Made by a program: the position numbers and the translations under genes
DNA from: Vulcanimicrobiia bacterium
GTDB taxonomy: Bacteria; Eremiobacterota; Eremiobacteria; Baltobacterales; Baltobacteraceae
NCBI GenBank assembly: GCA_024281135.1
Contig: JAMXLG010000150.1
Location: 1-33,083, forward strand
Direction: 5' to 3'
DNA: 33,083 nt
The notes under the pieces: model-generated
What the model saw: the letters and a program-made list of their open reading frames with translations, nothing else
Databases searched by the model: none
Told to the model about the DNA's origin: nothing
In this document: piece by piece, positions 17,014-24,811 of the stretch
How the letters are laid out: every line of letters begins with the position of its first letter
How positions within the stretch are numbered: position 1 is the first letter of the stretch

Positions 17014-19023
17014 ATGAAGAAGAACGCTTTGGCGGCGCTCGCGTTTGCGTTGGTCGTACCGCTCAGCGCCTCGGCTGCGACTCGAACCTTCACGATCGAC
17101 GACCTTCCCAAGATCGTCGGCGTTACAAGCGCAACGATTTCACCCGACGGAAAGTCGATCGCCTACGTCGTTTCGCGCTCGAATATGAAGGAAGACTCGT
17201 ACGACCGCGAGATCGACATCTACGACGTCACGACGAAGACGTCGCGAACCGTCACCTTCGAGCGCAAGGACCTCTCGTCGCCCTCGTTTTCGCCGAACGG
17301 CGACCGGCTAGCGTTTCTTGCGCAACGCGGTAGCGGCGATGATGCGCATCAACAAATCTACGTGATGGACTTTCGCGGCGGCGATCCGGTTGCAATAACA
17401 AATGCACCGGAAGGCGTCGAACAGTTCGCGTGGCGCCCCGACGGCAAAGCGATCGCGTACGTAGCGGCCGACAAAAGCGCCTACGAGAAGGAGAAGAAAA
17501 AGCATCTCGACGGTTTCGTCGTCGGCGATCAGGCGTTCAACGATCGTGAAGCGCCGACCAGCAATCAGATCTGGCTCGTCAATGCGGATGGTTCCGGCGA
17601 TCAGAGGTTGACCGAGGGATCGTGGAGCGTTCCCACCGCGCAGCCGCCAAGTTCTCCCGGACCGCCGCTTTCGTGGTCGCCCGACGGCAAGTTCATCTGC
17701 TTTACAAAAATGCCGAACGCGTTCGATGCCGACTCGGATCTGGCGGTTGTTGCAATCCTCGACGTCGAGACTAAATCGATTCGCTCGTTGACGCAGCACG
17801 GCAAGTACGAGGGGTTCGGCGAGTGGTCACCGGACGGCAAAAACATCGCGTATTGGTATCCGAATAACGGCGATGCAGCTGCAGTTAACGATATCTTCGT
17901 GACGCCTGCATCCGGCGGAAACGGTGTCGACGTTACGGCTACGGATATCGACACAAATGTGCAACGCGCGATGTGGATGCCCGACGGAAAGTCGCTGCTC
18001 ATCTCGGGACACAAAAACACCGATGCCGCGCTTTGGATCAAACCGCTTGACGGTGCCGCAAAACGACTGAATCTCAGCAACGTTCAGCCGGCGCAAGGGT
18101 TTTGGCTCGATGCATCGATCGCGAAAACCGGTGCGATCGCATTTGTCGGGAGCGAACCCAATCGTCCGGGCGAACTCTACTACATGCGTTCGGCCGACGC
18201 GGCACCGGAGCGTGTTACTTCCTACAACGATTCGATCGCCGAGCTATCGCTCGGCGCTGTCAAAACGATTACCTGGACGAACGACGGATTCCAAGAGGAC
18301 GGCACGGTGACACTGCCGCCGTCGTACGATCCGCAGAAGACCTATCCGCTGGTGCTCGTCATTCACGGCGGCCCGAATTCCGCTTCGACTACTGGATTCA
18401 ATCCGATGAATCAACTGCTCGCCGCGCGCGGATACATCGTCTTTAATCCGAACTATCGCGGCAGCGATAATCTCGGTGCGAAGTATTGGTACGCAATCGT
18501 CAAGGATTCGGGTGCCGGACCGGGACGCGACGTGATGGCGGGAGTCGACGCCGTCGAAAAAGCCTATCAGATCGACCGCTCGCGCATTGCCGTTTCCGGT
18601 TGGTCGTACGGCGGGTACATGACGTCATGGCTCATCGGTCATTATCACATTTGGAAGACGGCCGTTTCGGGTGCCGCGGTAAACGATCTCATGGATGAGT
18701 ACGCCTTGGCGGACAACGGCGTGGGTTGGCGCTATCAGATCGGAGGTTCGCCGTACACGAATGGACTCGATAAACTCTATATCGAGCAGTCGCCGATCAA
18801 CGCCGCTTGGGATGTGACGACCCCAACGCTGATCATGAGCGATGTGGGCGACCAGCGCGTACCAATTACGCAGTCCTACAAATTCTTTCATGCGCTCAAA
18901 GACCGTGGAACGACCGTTGAGTTCTGGGCATATCCGGTCAGTGGACATTTCCCGGGCGATCCAGTGCGCTCGCAAGACGTCGATCGCCGATGGGTCGAGT
19001 GGATTGCAAACTACTTGAAATAG
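17014..19023 (+). CDS. Secreted S9-family serine peptidase 2 (tandem paralogue)
   Basis: A second exported S9 peptidase with the same plan as its upstream neighbour. The signal peptide is MKKNALAALAFALVVPLSAS. I chose ATG 17014 because it gives this textbook signal peptide and a TAGGA upstream; ATG 17005 adds three residues. Propeller repeats such as LSWSPDGKFICF and FGEWSPDGKNIAYW precede a hydrolase domain. From this start the triad is S531 (GWSYGGYMTSW), D613 (DVGDQR) and H645 (SGHFPGDP). The gene begins ten bases after the stop of the first peptidase. Sequence differs widely in the propeller but is close around the active site, suggesting an old duplication with divergent substrates, probably in peptide scavenging. 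Confidence 0.93.
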   Translation: MKKNALAALAFALVVPLSASAATRTFTIDDLPKIVGVTSATISPDGKSIAYVVSRSNMKEDSYDREIDIYDVTTKTSRTVTFERKDLSSPSFSPNGDRLAFLAQRGSGDDAHQQIYVMDFRGGDPVAITNAPEGVEQFAWRPDGKAIAYVAADKSAYEKEKKKHLDGFVVGDQAFNDREAPTSNQIWLVNADGSGDQRLTEGSWSVPTAQPPSSPGPPLSWSPDGKFICFTKMPNAFDADSDLAVVAILDVETKSIRSLTQHGKYEGFGEWSPDGKNIAYWYPNNGDAAAVNDIFVTPASGGNGVDVTATDIDTNVQRAMWMPDGKSLLISGHKNTDAALWIKPLDGAAKRLNLSNVQPAQGFWLDASIAKTGAIAFVGSEPNRPGELYYMRSADAAPERVTSYNDSIAELSLGAVKTITWTNDGFQEDGTVTLPPSYDPQKTYPLVLVIHGGPNSASTTGFNPMNQLLAARGYIVFNPNYRGSDNLGAKYWYAIVKDSGAGPGRDVMAGVDAVEKAYQIDRSRIAVSGWSYGGYMTSWLIGHYHIWKTAVSGAAVNDLMDEYALADNGVGWRYQIGGSPYTNGLDKLYIEQSPINAAWDVTTPTLIMSDVGDQRVPITQSYKFFHALKDRGTTVEFWAYPVSGHFPGDPVRSQDVDRRWVEWIANYLK

Positions 19024-19024
19024 G

Positions 19025-19048
19025 CCTGTCCTGAGCCGAGTCGAAGGG
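19025..19048. repeat. Short REP-like repeat filling the S9-MFS gap
   Basis: The 24-base sequence begins CCTGTCCTGAGCCGAG and ends TCGAAGGG. It belongs to the CCTGAGC...GTCGAAGGG type of interspersed repeat common in some bacterial genomes; a related palindromic copy lies at 32825-32863. It starts one base after the peptidase stop codon and ends directly against the MFS ATG. Confidence 0.7.
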
Positions 19049-20278
19049 ATGTTCGAACTCTTCGCCGGCCGCCGCGGACGCGTGGCGGCCGGCCTTCTTG
19101 TAGCGGAGTTTACGGCGGCGACGCAATCGCTGATCGTTACAACCGTGATGCCGCGCATCGCGGCCGATTTGCACGGATTGAGTCTCTATGGCTTTGCGCC
19201 GGCGGCGCTCTTTGGTGCAAGCGTGATTGCGATGTCGTTCGCAGGGCCGTTCGCAGACCGCTACGGAACGTGGCGCGTACTCGCGCTTGCGTTTGTGTTG
19301 ACGCTCTGCGGACTCTTCGCTTCCGCGTTTGCACCATCGATGCCATTCTTTGTCGGAGCGCGCGGGGTTGAAGGCTTCGGCGGCGGCTTGGATTATGCGG
19401 TGTCGGTCGCTGCAATTGCGAAAGTCTTCCCCGAGCGTCTCCGCCCTCGAATGTTCGCGTGGTCGTCGGCGATGTGGACGGTACCGGGTTTGGTTGGTCC
19501 TGCTCTCGGCGCCTTCATTGCCGCGACGGTCGGTTGGCGCTACGTCTTTGCGCTATTCATTCCGCTGGTGGTTGTTTCGGCCGCGCTAGTTCTTCCCGCG
19601 CTTGCGGGCATGACAATGGTCCGCGCCGAGTCCGATCCGTTCGGAGCCGTGCGGATGTTATTCTCGCGTAACACGCTACTGTTGCGGGACCAGCGCAGCG
19701 TCGCGATCGCGGCGTTTGGAGCATTGCAGGCTGCATTCTTCGGCGCAGATGCGTATGTGTCGCTGTTGCTCACAGCCGTTCACGGCCAAACGCTTACGCT
19801 TGCCGGGCTTTGCATAACGCTCGCAGTGATCGGATGGACGATCGGCAGCAGCTTCCAGCCTCGACTCCTCGAACGCATCGGAACGCGAACGATCGTAATG
19901 ATCGGCGCGGTGCTCGGCATCGTTGCGCTTAGTGTACTGCTCGCCGTTGCTGCAGGTGCACCGGTTGGATTCGCGTACGCGGGATGGACGATCGGCGGCG
20001 TCGGCATCGGCTTGAGTTTTTCGACTCTCACGCTTAGCGCGCTCGCCGGGTGGCCTGAGGGCTCTGAAGGCACAGCATCTTCCGCGGCGCTGCTCGCGGG
20101 ACAGTTGGGAAGCGTGCTCGGTGTGTTCTTGTGCGGATTGCCGATTACGATTGCGCATCAAAGCTCGGCACCGTTGTCACTCGCGCTTACGTGGACTTTT
20201 GCAATCGCGCTCGCGTTTGCTTGCGCGATGCTCGCGCTCGCGCCACGTTTACCCGCGCGGGAAGGGCTAAAGGTTTAA
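19049..20278 (+). CDS. MFS transporter, drug-efflux type
   Basis: A 409-residue integral membrane protein with about 12 predicted hydrophobic helices. The N-terminal helix contains TTVMPRIAADL, typical of drug:H+ antiporter families. The loop between helices 2 and 3 carries motif A as GPFADRYGTWRVL (G-x-x-A-D-R-x-G). A motif-C-like PGLVGPALGAFI follows in helix 5. Export of small hydrophobic compounds is the usual role; the substrate is unknown. A repeat fills the gap before the gene, so the purine-rich GAAGGG touches the ATG with no spacing. A GTG at codon 12 could be the real start. The end overlaps the convergent cysteine dioxygenase gene by 12 bases. Confidence 0.87.
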   Translation: MFELFAGRRGRVAAGLLVAEFTAATQSLIVTTVMPRIAADLHGLSLYGFAPAALFGASVIAMSFAGPFADRYGTWRVLALAFVLTLCGLFASAFAPSMPFFVGARGVEGFGGGLDYAVSVAAIAKVFPERLRPRMFAWSSAMWTVPGLVGPALGAFIAATVGWRYVFALFIPLVVVSAALVLPALAGMTMVRAESDPFGAVRMLFSRNTLLLRDQRSVAIAAFGALQAAFFGADAYVSLLLTAVHGQTLTLAGLCITLAVIGWTIGSSFQPRLLERIGTRTIVMIGAVLGIVALSVLLAVAAGAPVGFAYAGWTIGGVGIGLSFSTLTLSALAGWPEGSEGTASSAALLAGQLGSVLGVFLCGLPITIAHQSSAPLSLALTWTFAIALAFACAMLALAPRLPAREGLKV

Positions 20279-20785
20279 GACGCAGTCGTAATTCGCGACG
20301 GCTATCGTGTACGATCCGGTGTTTGCGTCGAAAACGTGATACTCGCCGATTGAAGGTGAGTAGATCTGCAGCGAAAAGGCGCTCGTCTCGCAGGTGTTGC
20401 GAACTCGGTGAAGTTCGCGTGAGTTGAGCCGGTGATCGGTGTCTCCTGACGTGAGACGTAACGACGACGCGAACGACAAGTCCGCGCGTGGGCTGCCTAC
20501 ATCGCGGCGCTCGAAGTTCTCGACATCGATTGCGCCTTCCAAGACTGCAACCCAACATCGAGCGTCGCCGTGGTCGTGCAATTCGCTGAGCGACCCCGGT
20601 GACCACTGCATTGCGACCAACTCGAAGTCGGGCTGCTTGAGAAGGAGCGTGCGCGTATACGAACCCGGAATTGCTGGCAGCGACGCTTTGTATTCGTCGA
20701 AAGAGTTGATGCCGCGCAGCATCGCTGCGACCATTTCGGGGTGTTGTATTGCTTCTTCGAGGCGCGCTTCGAGAGAGTCGATCAT
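20267..20785 (-). CDS. Cysteine dioxygenase-family cupin (thiol dioxygenase)
   Basis: A non-heme iron enzyme that probably oxidises cysteine, or a related small thiol, to a sulfinate. In the 172-residue protein the iron ligands are H70 and H72 (ELHDHGDARCW) and H126 (LHRVRN). YTR (43-45) supplies the substrate-binding Arg of true cysteine dioxygenases. C77 lines up with mammalian Cys93 and Y142 with Tyr157, the Cys-Tyr crosslink pair; bacterial homologues usually have Gly at the first position. The outer-sphere His155 position is Gln140 (SLQIYSP). The start overlaps the FAD gene by 4 bases (ATGA), so this is the last gene of a three-gene operon. It ends 12 bases inside the convergent MFS gene. 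Confidence 0.88.
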   Translation of the reverse strand: MIDSLEARLEEAIQHPEMVAAMLRGINSFDEYKASLPAIPGSYTRTLLLKQPDFELVAMQWSPGSLSELHDHGDARCWVAVLEGAIDVENFERRDVGSPRADLSFASSLRLTSGDTDHRLNSRELHRVRNTCETSAFSLQIYSPSIGEYHVFDANTGSYTIAVANYDCVLNL

Positions 20786-22131
20786 CCTGCAACCGCCATT
20801 TCAGTGTTTTCCCGCAGTAATTCCGCCGCAATCGCGCTCGCATGCTTCACGACTTCCGGAACCGCTGTGGTTTCGTACCACAAACCGCGCAACAGCGGCC
20901 CGATTCCGAAAAGATTGCGCTGCTCGCGACCCGAGGCGTCAAGAATACGATACTGCTCGCTCGCGTCAATTCCTAGATGCAGGCGGTCCGGCCGTATCAG
21001 ACCGCGGCGCAGCGCGCTTTTGACGAGCGCCCGTTCGACGCGACGAATGTCGGAGTTGGGTCCCGTACAGTTGACGACGTACGCCGCTCGAATCGTCTGC
21101 GCGGCGGGCCCGTTTGCAAGTGCGATGTGAACTTCAGAGTCTTTTACTTCGGCGAACTGTATGCGTCCGCGGTGGTTGAGGACACGTCCCTCCGCCTGGA
21201 GGCGCGAAAATGCCGCGTGGGTCGCGGCGGGGACGCGATAGCGGTGAACCGCCCACATCGCCTGTGCGTGGCGCAAGAATCGTTTTCGTTCGCGATCGCT
21301 CCAGGACGACCAAATTGCCGGTGTGATTTCGCGAATTGAATCGACGACCGCTCGCCAGTCGCCGGAAAATTGCGAGGTTGCGCTGCGCATCGAACGCAGC
21401 AGCGTGTACGGCGTGGAAGTATCGAGCGCGAGCGTCGCCGGATCGGCGCCGCGGATGCGCGGATCTTCGAGACGCGGGAGCAGTCCGTGTCGCGAAATCA
21501 CGTGAATCCGCCCGCGAAATGCGCGCTCGTCAAGGAGAGCGACGACATCCATTGCGGTGAGGCGGCTACCGATCAGCGCAACGTCGCGATTTTCGAACGG
21601 CGAAACGTCGACGTGCCACGGATCGCCGTAATATCCGGAAAATTCCCGTACGCGTTCCGGTAAGAACTGTGAAGCGGGCGCGAAGTTTCCAAGAGCGAGA
21701 GCAACGTTCTTTGCGATGAAGCGGGCGTCGTTTGCAGTGACCAGAGTGAATGAATCGTCATCATTTCGCCAAAGGTCGACGACTTCGTCGCGCACGTGCC
21801 GGAAATCGCCGCGCGAAGCAAGCGCGGAAGCGATGGTTGCGCGTGCGTAAGCGCCGTAGCGCGCGCGGCAAACGAGCGCGTCGCTCGGTTCGTCGACGAG
21901 CCAGCGTTCGAAGTGACCGCGGTCGGCCGGCATCATCGACATCGCGCGCACCGGACCGTTGAGCAGCAAGCTGGCGGACTGCGGTGCATAGGCTGTTCCC
22001 GGGCCCGGCAGAGCGCTGTCGAAGATCGCCGTGCGGAATCCGGCCGGTGCGCGCGCGGCCAGAGCGAGCGTAAGTGCCGATCCCGCGACCCCGGCGCCGA
22101 CGATTGCGGCGTCGATGTTCGCGTTAGTCAT
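20782..22131 (-). CDS. FAD/NAD(P)-binding protein, COG4529 (YdhS)-like
   Basis: A 449-residue flavoprotein-like enzyme. The N terminus has a Rossmann dinucleotide motif VGAGVAGSALTLAL (GAGVAG at 12-17), followed by GPGTAYAPQSASLLLN, a hallmark of the NAD_binding_9/COG4529 group. A second nucleotide-binding segment lies at DVALIGSRLTAMDVV, and NCTGPNSD with FGIGPLLRGLWYETTAVPE closes the FAD site. This family has few characterised members; flavin-dependent oxidation or hydroxylation is likely but the substrate is unknown. It sits 3 bases after the ATP-grasp gene and overlaps the cysteine dioxygenase gene by 4 bases, so all three should be translated together and may modify one thiol- or amino-containing substrate. 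Confidence 0.8.
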   Translation of the reverse strand: MTNANIDAAIVGAGVAGSALTLALAARAPAGFRTAIFDSALPGPGTAYAPQSASLLLNGPVRAMSMMPADRGHFERWLVDEPSDALVCRARYGAYARATIASALASRGDFRHVRDEVVDLWRNDDDSFTLVTANDARFIAKNVALALGNFAPASQFLPERVREFSGYYGDPWHVDVSPFENRDVALIGSRLTAMDVVALLDERAFRGRIHVISRHGLLPRLEDPRIRGADPATLALDTSTPYTLLRSMRSATSQFSGDWRAVVDSIREITPAIWSSWSDRERKRFLRHAQAMWAVHRYRVPAATHAAFSRLQAEGRVLNHRGRIQFAEVKDSEVHIALANGPAAQTIRAAYVVNCTGPNSDIRRVERALVKSALRRGLIRPDRLHLGIDASEQYRILDASGREQRNLFGIGPLLRGLWYETTAVPEVVKHASAIAAELLRENTEMAVAG

Positions 22132-22134
22132 GCA

Positions 22135-23412
22135 CTAAATATCGGCTGTTTTGCGCCGGTCGAGCATTGCTTCCACCGCTCGATAGATACGCGGAATGTA
22201 TTGTTTTTTATAAGGATAGAGGTCAGGGGGATCGCTCGCGTGCACGAGCATCGCCGGGTCCGCTTCGAACACCAGAATCCGTCCGCTCCGGTCGATCGAG
22301 CAATCGATGCCGAAGTATTCCAATCCAACCGCAGCCGCGATTTTCTCGAGCGTCTCGTAGGACGGTCCGTCGAACACCGAGCGCAGATCGCTGAGAAAGC
22401 GCGCTTCTTCGTCGCGCATCCATTGGTTCTCAGCCATCGGCGAGTTGTAATAGTGGATCATCCAATTCGGCGATATCGCGAGATGCACCGGATAAGGTTT
22501 GCCGTCTACAAAGACGATGCGGTACTTGCGAAAGAAACCGTCGTCGTTCGAATAGTCGACGAACGGACTCACGTAATAGAGTTGCGCTTCGTTGATGCGC
22601 GTATACGAGGCGCATTCACTCACCGACGCGAGGCGCGCCAGACCCATGCCGGCGTGCGATCCGGCAGGCCGCGCAATGAGCGGAAAGGCGATCTCCGTTT
22701 CGCCGCGTTCGAGATCTTCGCGCCGCACTTCACGGACGTGCGGTACGTGCACGTTAATGTGGCGCAGTGTGTCAGGCAAACGCAGGCGCGACGTTGCGGC
22801 AACCTTTGCCGGGTCGTTCAATGCCGGTTTATCTTGCGACGACATGACGCGCGTCGCGAGTTCGGAATACGCGATGGCGTCGGGCGATTCGGCGATCGCA
22901 TTCCACAATACGTCGTACCGCGGAACCGACTGCGCATCGCGGGCCAAATAACGGCCGTTCAACAAATAGAGTTTGTGAACGGTGGTCGTTTCACCGTCGA
23001 GCAGAAAGTCGACCGGAATATTCGCCTGCCAGTCGCCTGGCGCAAAGAGCAGAAGCACGGCTCGCGCCTCGCGCGGCGCTACGTGCGAGAAAAGCCGCTG
23101 TTCCTCGAGAGCAAGGCGCTGATGCGCGAGCGCGAGGACGCGGTCGCCCGTAATTTGGAGCAGTTCGTAGAGCGCGAGATTCGAGGCAACGTTGCGCGGA
23201 TCGAGCGCGAGCACGCGGCGGTGTTCGGCGATTGCTTCGGCTGTATCGCCGGCTTCATAGAGCGTCTGGGCGAGGTTCTGATGCAGCGCCGGTATCGAGG
23301 GAAACCGTGCCGTTGCGGCGCGGAAGATCTCGATTGCTTCCTGCAGTCTGCCCTGACTCCGCAGGCTGATTCCAGCCGCGTTTGCTTCGCCCGGGCTAGT
23401 GAACGTGCTCAC
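22135..23412 (-). CDS. TPR repeats fused to an ATP-grasp ligase-like domain
   Basis: First gene of the operon with the FAD protein and cysteine dioxygenase. From the chosen GTG start the product is 425 residues. Residues about 8-100 hold TPR-like units such as LRSQGRLQEAIEIFRAA and LAQTLYEAGDTAEAI. Residues about 200-420 have ATP-grasp signs: FPLIARPAGSHAGMGL (243-258, a lysine-poor nucleotide loop), a strand YRIVFVDGKPYPVHLA, and FGIDCSIDRSGRILVFEADP (367-386) with acidic metal ligands. Family members join carboxylates to amines or thiols; the substrate is unknown. The frame stays open to a TTG at 23454, adding 14 residues; neither start has a clear ribosome binding site. Confidence 0.75.
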   Translation of the reverse strand: MSTFTSPGEANAAGISLRSQGRLQEAIEIFRAATARFPSIPALHQNLAQTLYEAGDTAEAIAEHRRVLALDPRNVASNLALYELLQITGDRVLALAHQRLALEEQRLFSHVAPREARAVLLLFAPGDWQANIPVDFLLDGETTTVHKLYLLNGRYLARDAQSVPRYDVLWNAIAESPDAIAYSELATRVMSSQDKPALNDPAKVAATSRLRLPDTLRHINVHVPHVREVRREDLERGETEIAFPLIARPAGSHAGMGLARLASVSECASYTRINEAQLYYVSPFVDYSNDDGFFRKYRIVFVDGKPYPVHLAISPNWMIHYYNSPMAENQWMRDEEARFLSDLRSVFDGPSYETLEKIAAAVGLEYFGIDCSIDRSGRILVFEADPAMLVHASDPPDLYPYKKQYIPRIYRAVEAMLDRRKTADI

Positions 23413-23456
23413 GCGGCATGGGTTCGCAGGCGCTCGGTAAAACACCGCTCGCAACG

Positions 23457-24233
23457 ATGGCTACGATACCGTTCCCCAAGAAGAAGGTCCCGCGCGACGT
23501 TGCGCAACGGGAGCTCGCAATACTGGAGCATACGTATCCGCATGCGGTGACGGCGCTCGACTACGACAACACGTTCCAGTTGCTCGTTGCGGTCATTCTT
23601 TCCGCGCAGACCACCGATGCGCGCGTGAACATGATTACGCCGATTCTCTTTGCGAAATATCCGACGCCAAAAGATCTTGCGAAGGCCGATCCGGCGGACG
23701 TCGAGGAGATCATAAAATCCTCGGGTTTCTTTCGCATGAAAACAAAGAACATTATGAATGCCGCGAGAGAATTGGTCGAAAAGTTCGGCGGCGAAGTGCC
23801 GCGGGAACGAGATGATCTCGAAAGTCTCGCCGGCGTCGGAAGAAAAACCGCAAACGTCGTGATGTCCGTCGCGTTTCAAGAGGCGGCTATTGCCGTCGAC
23901 ACGCACGTGTTTCGCGTGTCGCATCGCTTGGGATTAACGCTTGGAACGAATCCGCGTCAGGTTGAAGAAGACCTGAACGCATTGGTGCCGCTAGAGAAGC
24001 GGCGGCTCGCAAGCCACTGGCTGATTCTGCACGGGCGCGCTATTTGCAAAGCGCCCACGCCGCTCTGCGCAAAATGTCCGGTGAACGAGTTGTGTCCGAC
24101 GCCGCCGATTATCGCGAAGTTGAACGCAGAACGCGTTAAAACTAAAACTGTAGCGGCCCCGAGCGGTCGAGGTGTGAAGGCCGGGGCAACTCGGCGTCCT
24201 GCGCGATCAGCTTCAGCAAAGAAGAAGCGGTAA
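23457..24233 (+). CDS. nth: Endonuclease III (DNA glycosylase/AP lyase)
   Basis: Repairs oxidised pyrimidines by base excision. From ATG 23457 the protein has 258 residues. It has LLVAVILSAQTTD (42-54), a helix-hairpin-helix LAGVGRKTANVV with the lyase K130, AVDTHVFRV with D148, and a 4Fe-4S set C197, C204, C207, C213 (C-x6-C-x2-C-x5-C). About 45 residues follow the cluster, ending in a Lys/Arg/Ala-rich tail (ATRRPARSASAKKKR) that could help DNA binding. An upstream ATG at 23418 would overlap less conserved sequence and is not preferred. The 3' end overlaps a convergent gene by 92 bases. It diverges from the TPR/ATP-grasp gene across about 44 bases. Confidence 0.94.
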   Translation: MATIPFPKKKVPRDVAQRELAILEHTYPHAVTALDYDNTFQLLVAVILSAQTTDARVNMITPILFAKYPTPKDLAKADPADVEEIIKSSGFFRMKTKNIMNAARELVEKFGGEVPRERDDLESLAGVGRKTANVVMSVAFQEAAIAVDTHVFRVSHRLGLTLGTNPRQVEEDLNALVPLEKRRLASHWLILHGRAICKAPTPLCAKCPVNELCPTPPIIAKLNAERVKTKTVAAPSGRGVKAGATRRPARSASAKKKR

Positions 24234-24666
24234 GCGCATTGCCGTAGCCCGATTCGGTTGAAATCTTCGAGAGGTTGATTAGCGCCGGCACCGGCGCGCT
24301 CAAGTCGAATTGGTACTCGCCGTCGAGATCGGCGCCGGAAATGCGCACGAGTTGCTGCACGTCCTCGAGTTCCAGCGATACGCGTTTTTCGCCGAAGCGA
24401 ATGCGTAGACGTAACGGGCGCTCGACTGTAACGACGCGCACCGCATTCGGCCCGAGGATTGAATTCAAGCGCTTAGCGCCGTCGAGCAGGTTGCGCACGA
24501 AAAGACGCAGCGATTCTTCTGCGTCTTCGGGCCTGCGCTGCACGGCTTCGCCCGTAGACGCGTCGATGACGCTTTCCAGATCGCGACGAGCTCGAATGCG
24601 CGAGGCAGCTTCGACGATCGGGTTTTGAGCCGTGAACTCGGGTTTCATGGGATCGGACATGTCCAT
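24142..24666 (-). CDS. Conserved-looking cytoplasmic protein of unknown function
   Basis: The 174-residue product has no signal peptide or membrane segment. The N-terminal half is charged and helical (EDAEESLRLFVRNLLDGAKRLNSILG, shown in parts at residues about 47-72). A beta-rich part with alternating charged strands follows (PLRLRIRFGEKRVSLELEDVQ, about 83-103), then a small Gly/Ser-rich region. I do not recognise the family. The last 31 codons overlap the end of nth on the other strand, where nth has its basic tail. The start is at one of three near N-terminal Met codons (1, 3, 7), with no strong ribosome binding site. Codon-level evolution would be needed to show that it is a real gene. 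Confidence 0.55.
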   Translation of the reverse strand: MDMSDPMKPEFTAQNPIVEAASRIRARRDLESVIDASTGEAVQRRPEDAEESLRLFVRNLLDGAKRLNSILGPNAVRVVTVERPLRLRIRFGEKRVSLELEDVQQLVRISGADLDGEYQFDLSAPVPALINLSKISTESGYGNALTASSLLKLIAQDAELPRPSHLDRSGPLQF

Positions 24667-24748
24667 ACGTTACCAAAAAAACCGCTGCCGCCATGCGCCC
24701 TTCGACGTGAGCTTTCCCAAAAGCGACCGAACATATGGCTGGTCGGCG

Positions 24749-24782
24749 TAAAAAATTCGGCGCAGCCGTAATGACTGCGCCG
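24749..24782 (-). terminator. Strong intrinsic terminator after the Lys-rich protein gene
   Basis: A perfect 8-bp GC-rich stem (24758-24765 with 24775-24782, CGGCGCAG / CTGCGCCG) is followed on the minus strand by AATTTTTTA (24749-24757). It sits about 30 bases after the stop codon of the minus-strand Lys-rich gene, so it almost certainly ends that transcript. Confidence 0.88.
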
Positions 24783-24811
24783 ATATGAGGTTACCTAAAT
24801 AAAAACGGGGA

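Noticed and set aside
18938..19174. Minus-strand frame containing an FDSAQDRP segment
   Set aside because: That peptide is the usual conceptual translation of the interspersed repeat at 19025-19048; the frame is otherwise antisense to real genes.
21796..23550. 584-codon open frame on the plus strand across the ATP-grasp and FAD genes
   Set aside because: It runs antisense to two genes with clear domain motifs, is Arg-rich and has no recognisable domain. It is a by-product of high GC codon bias.
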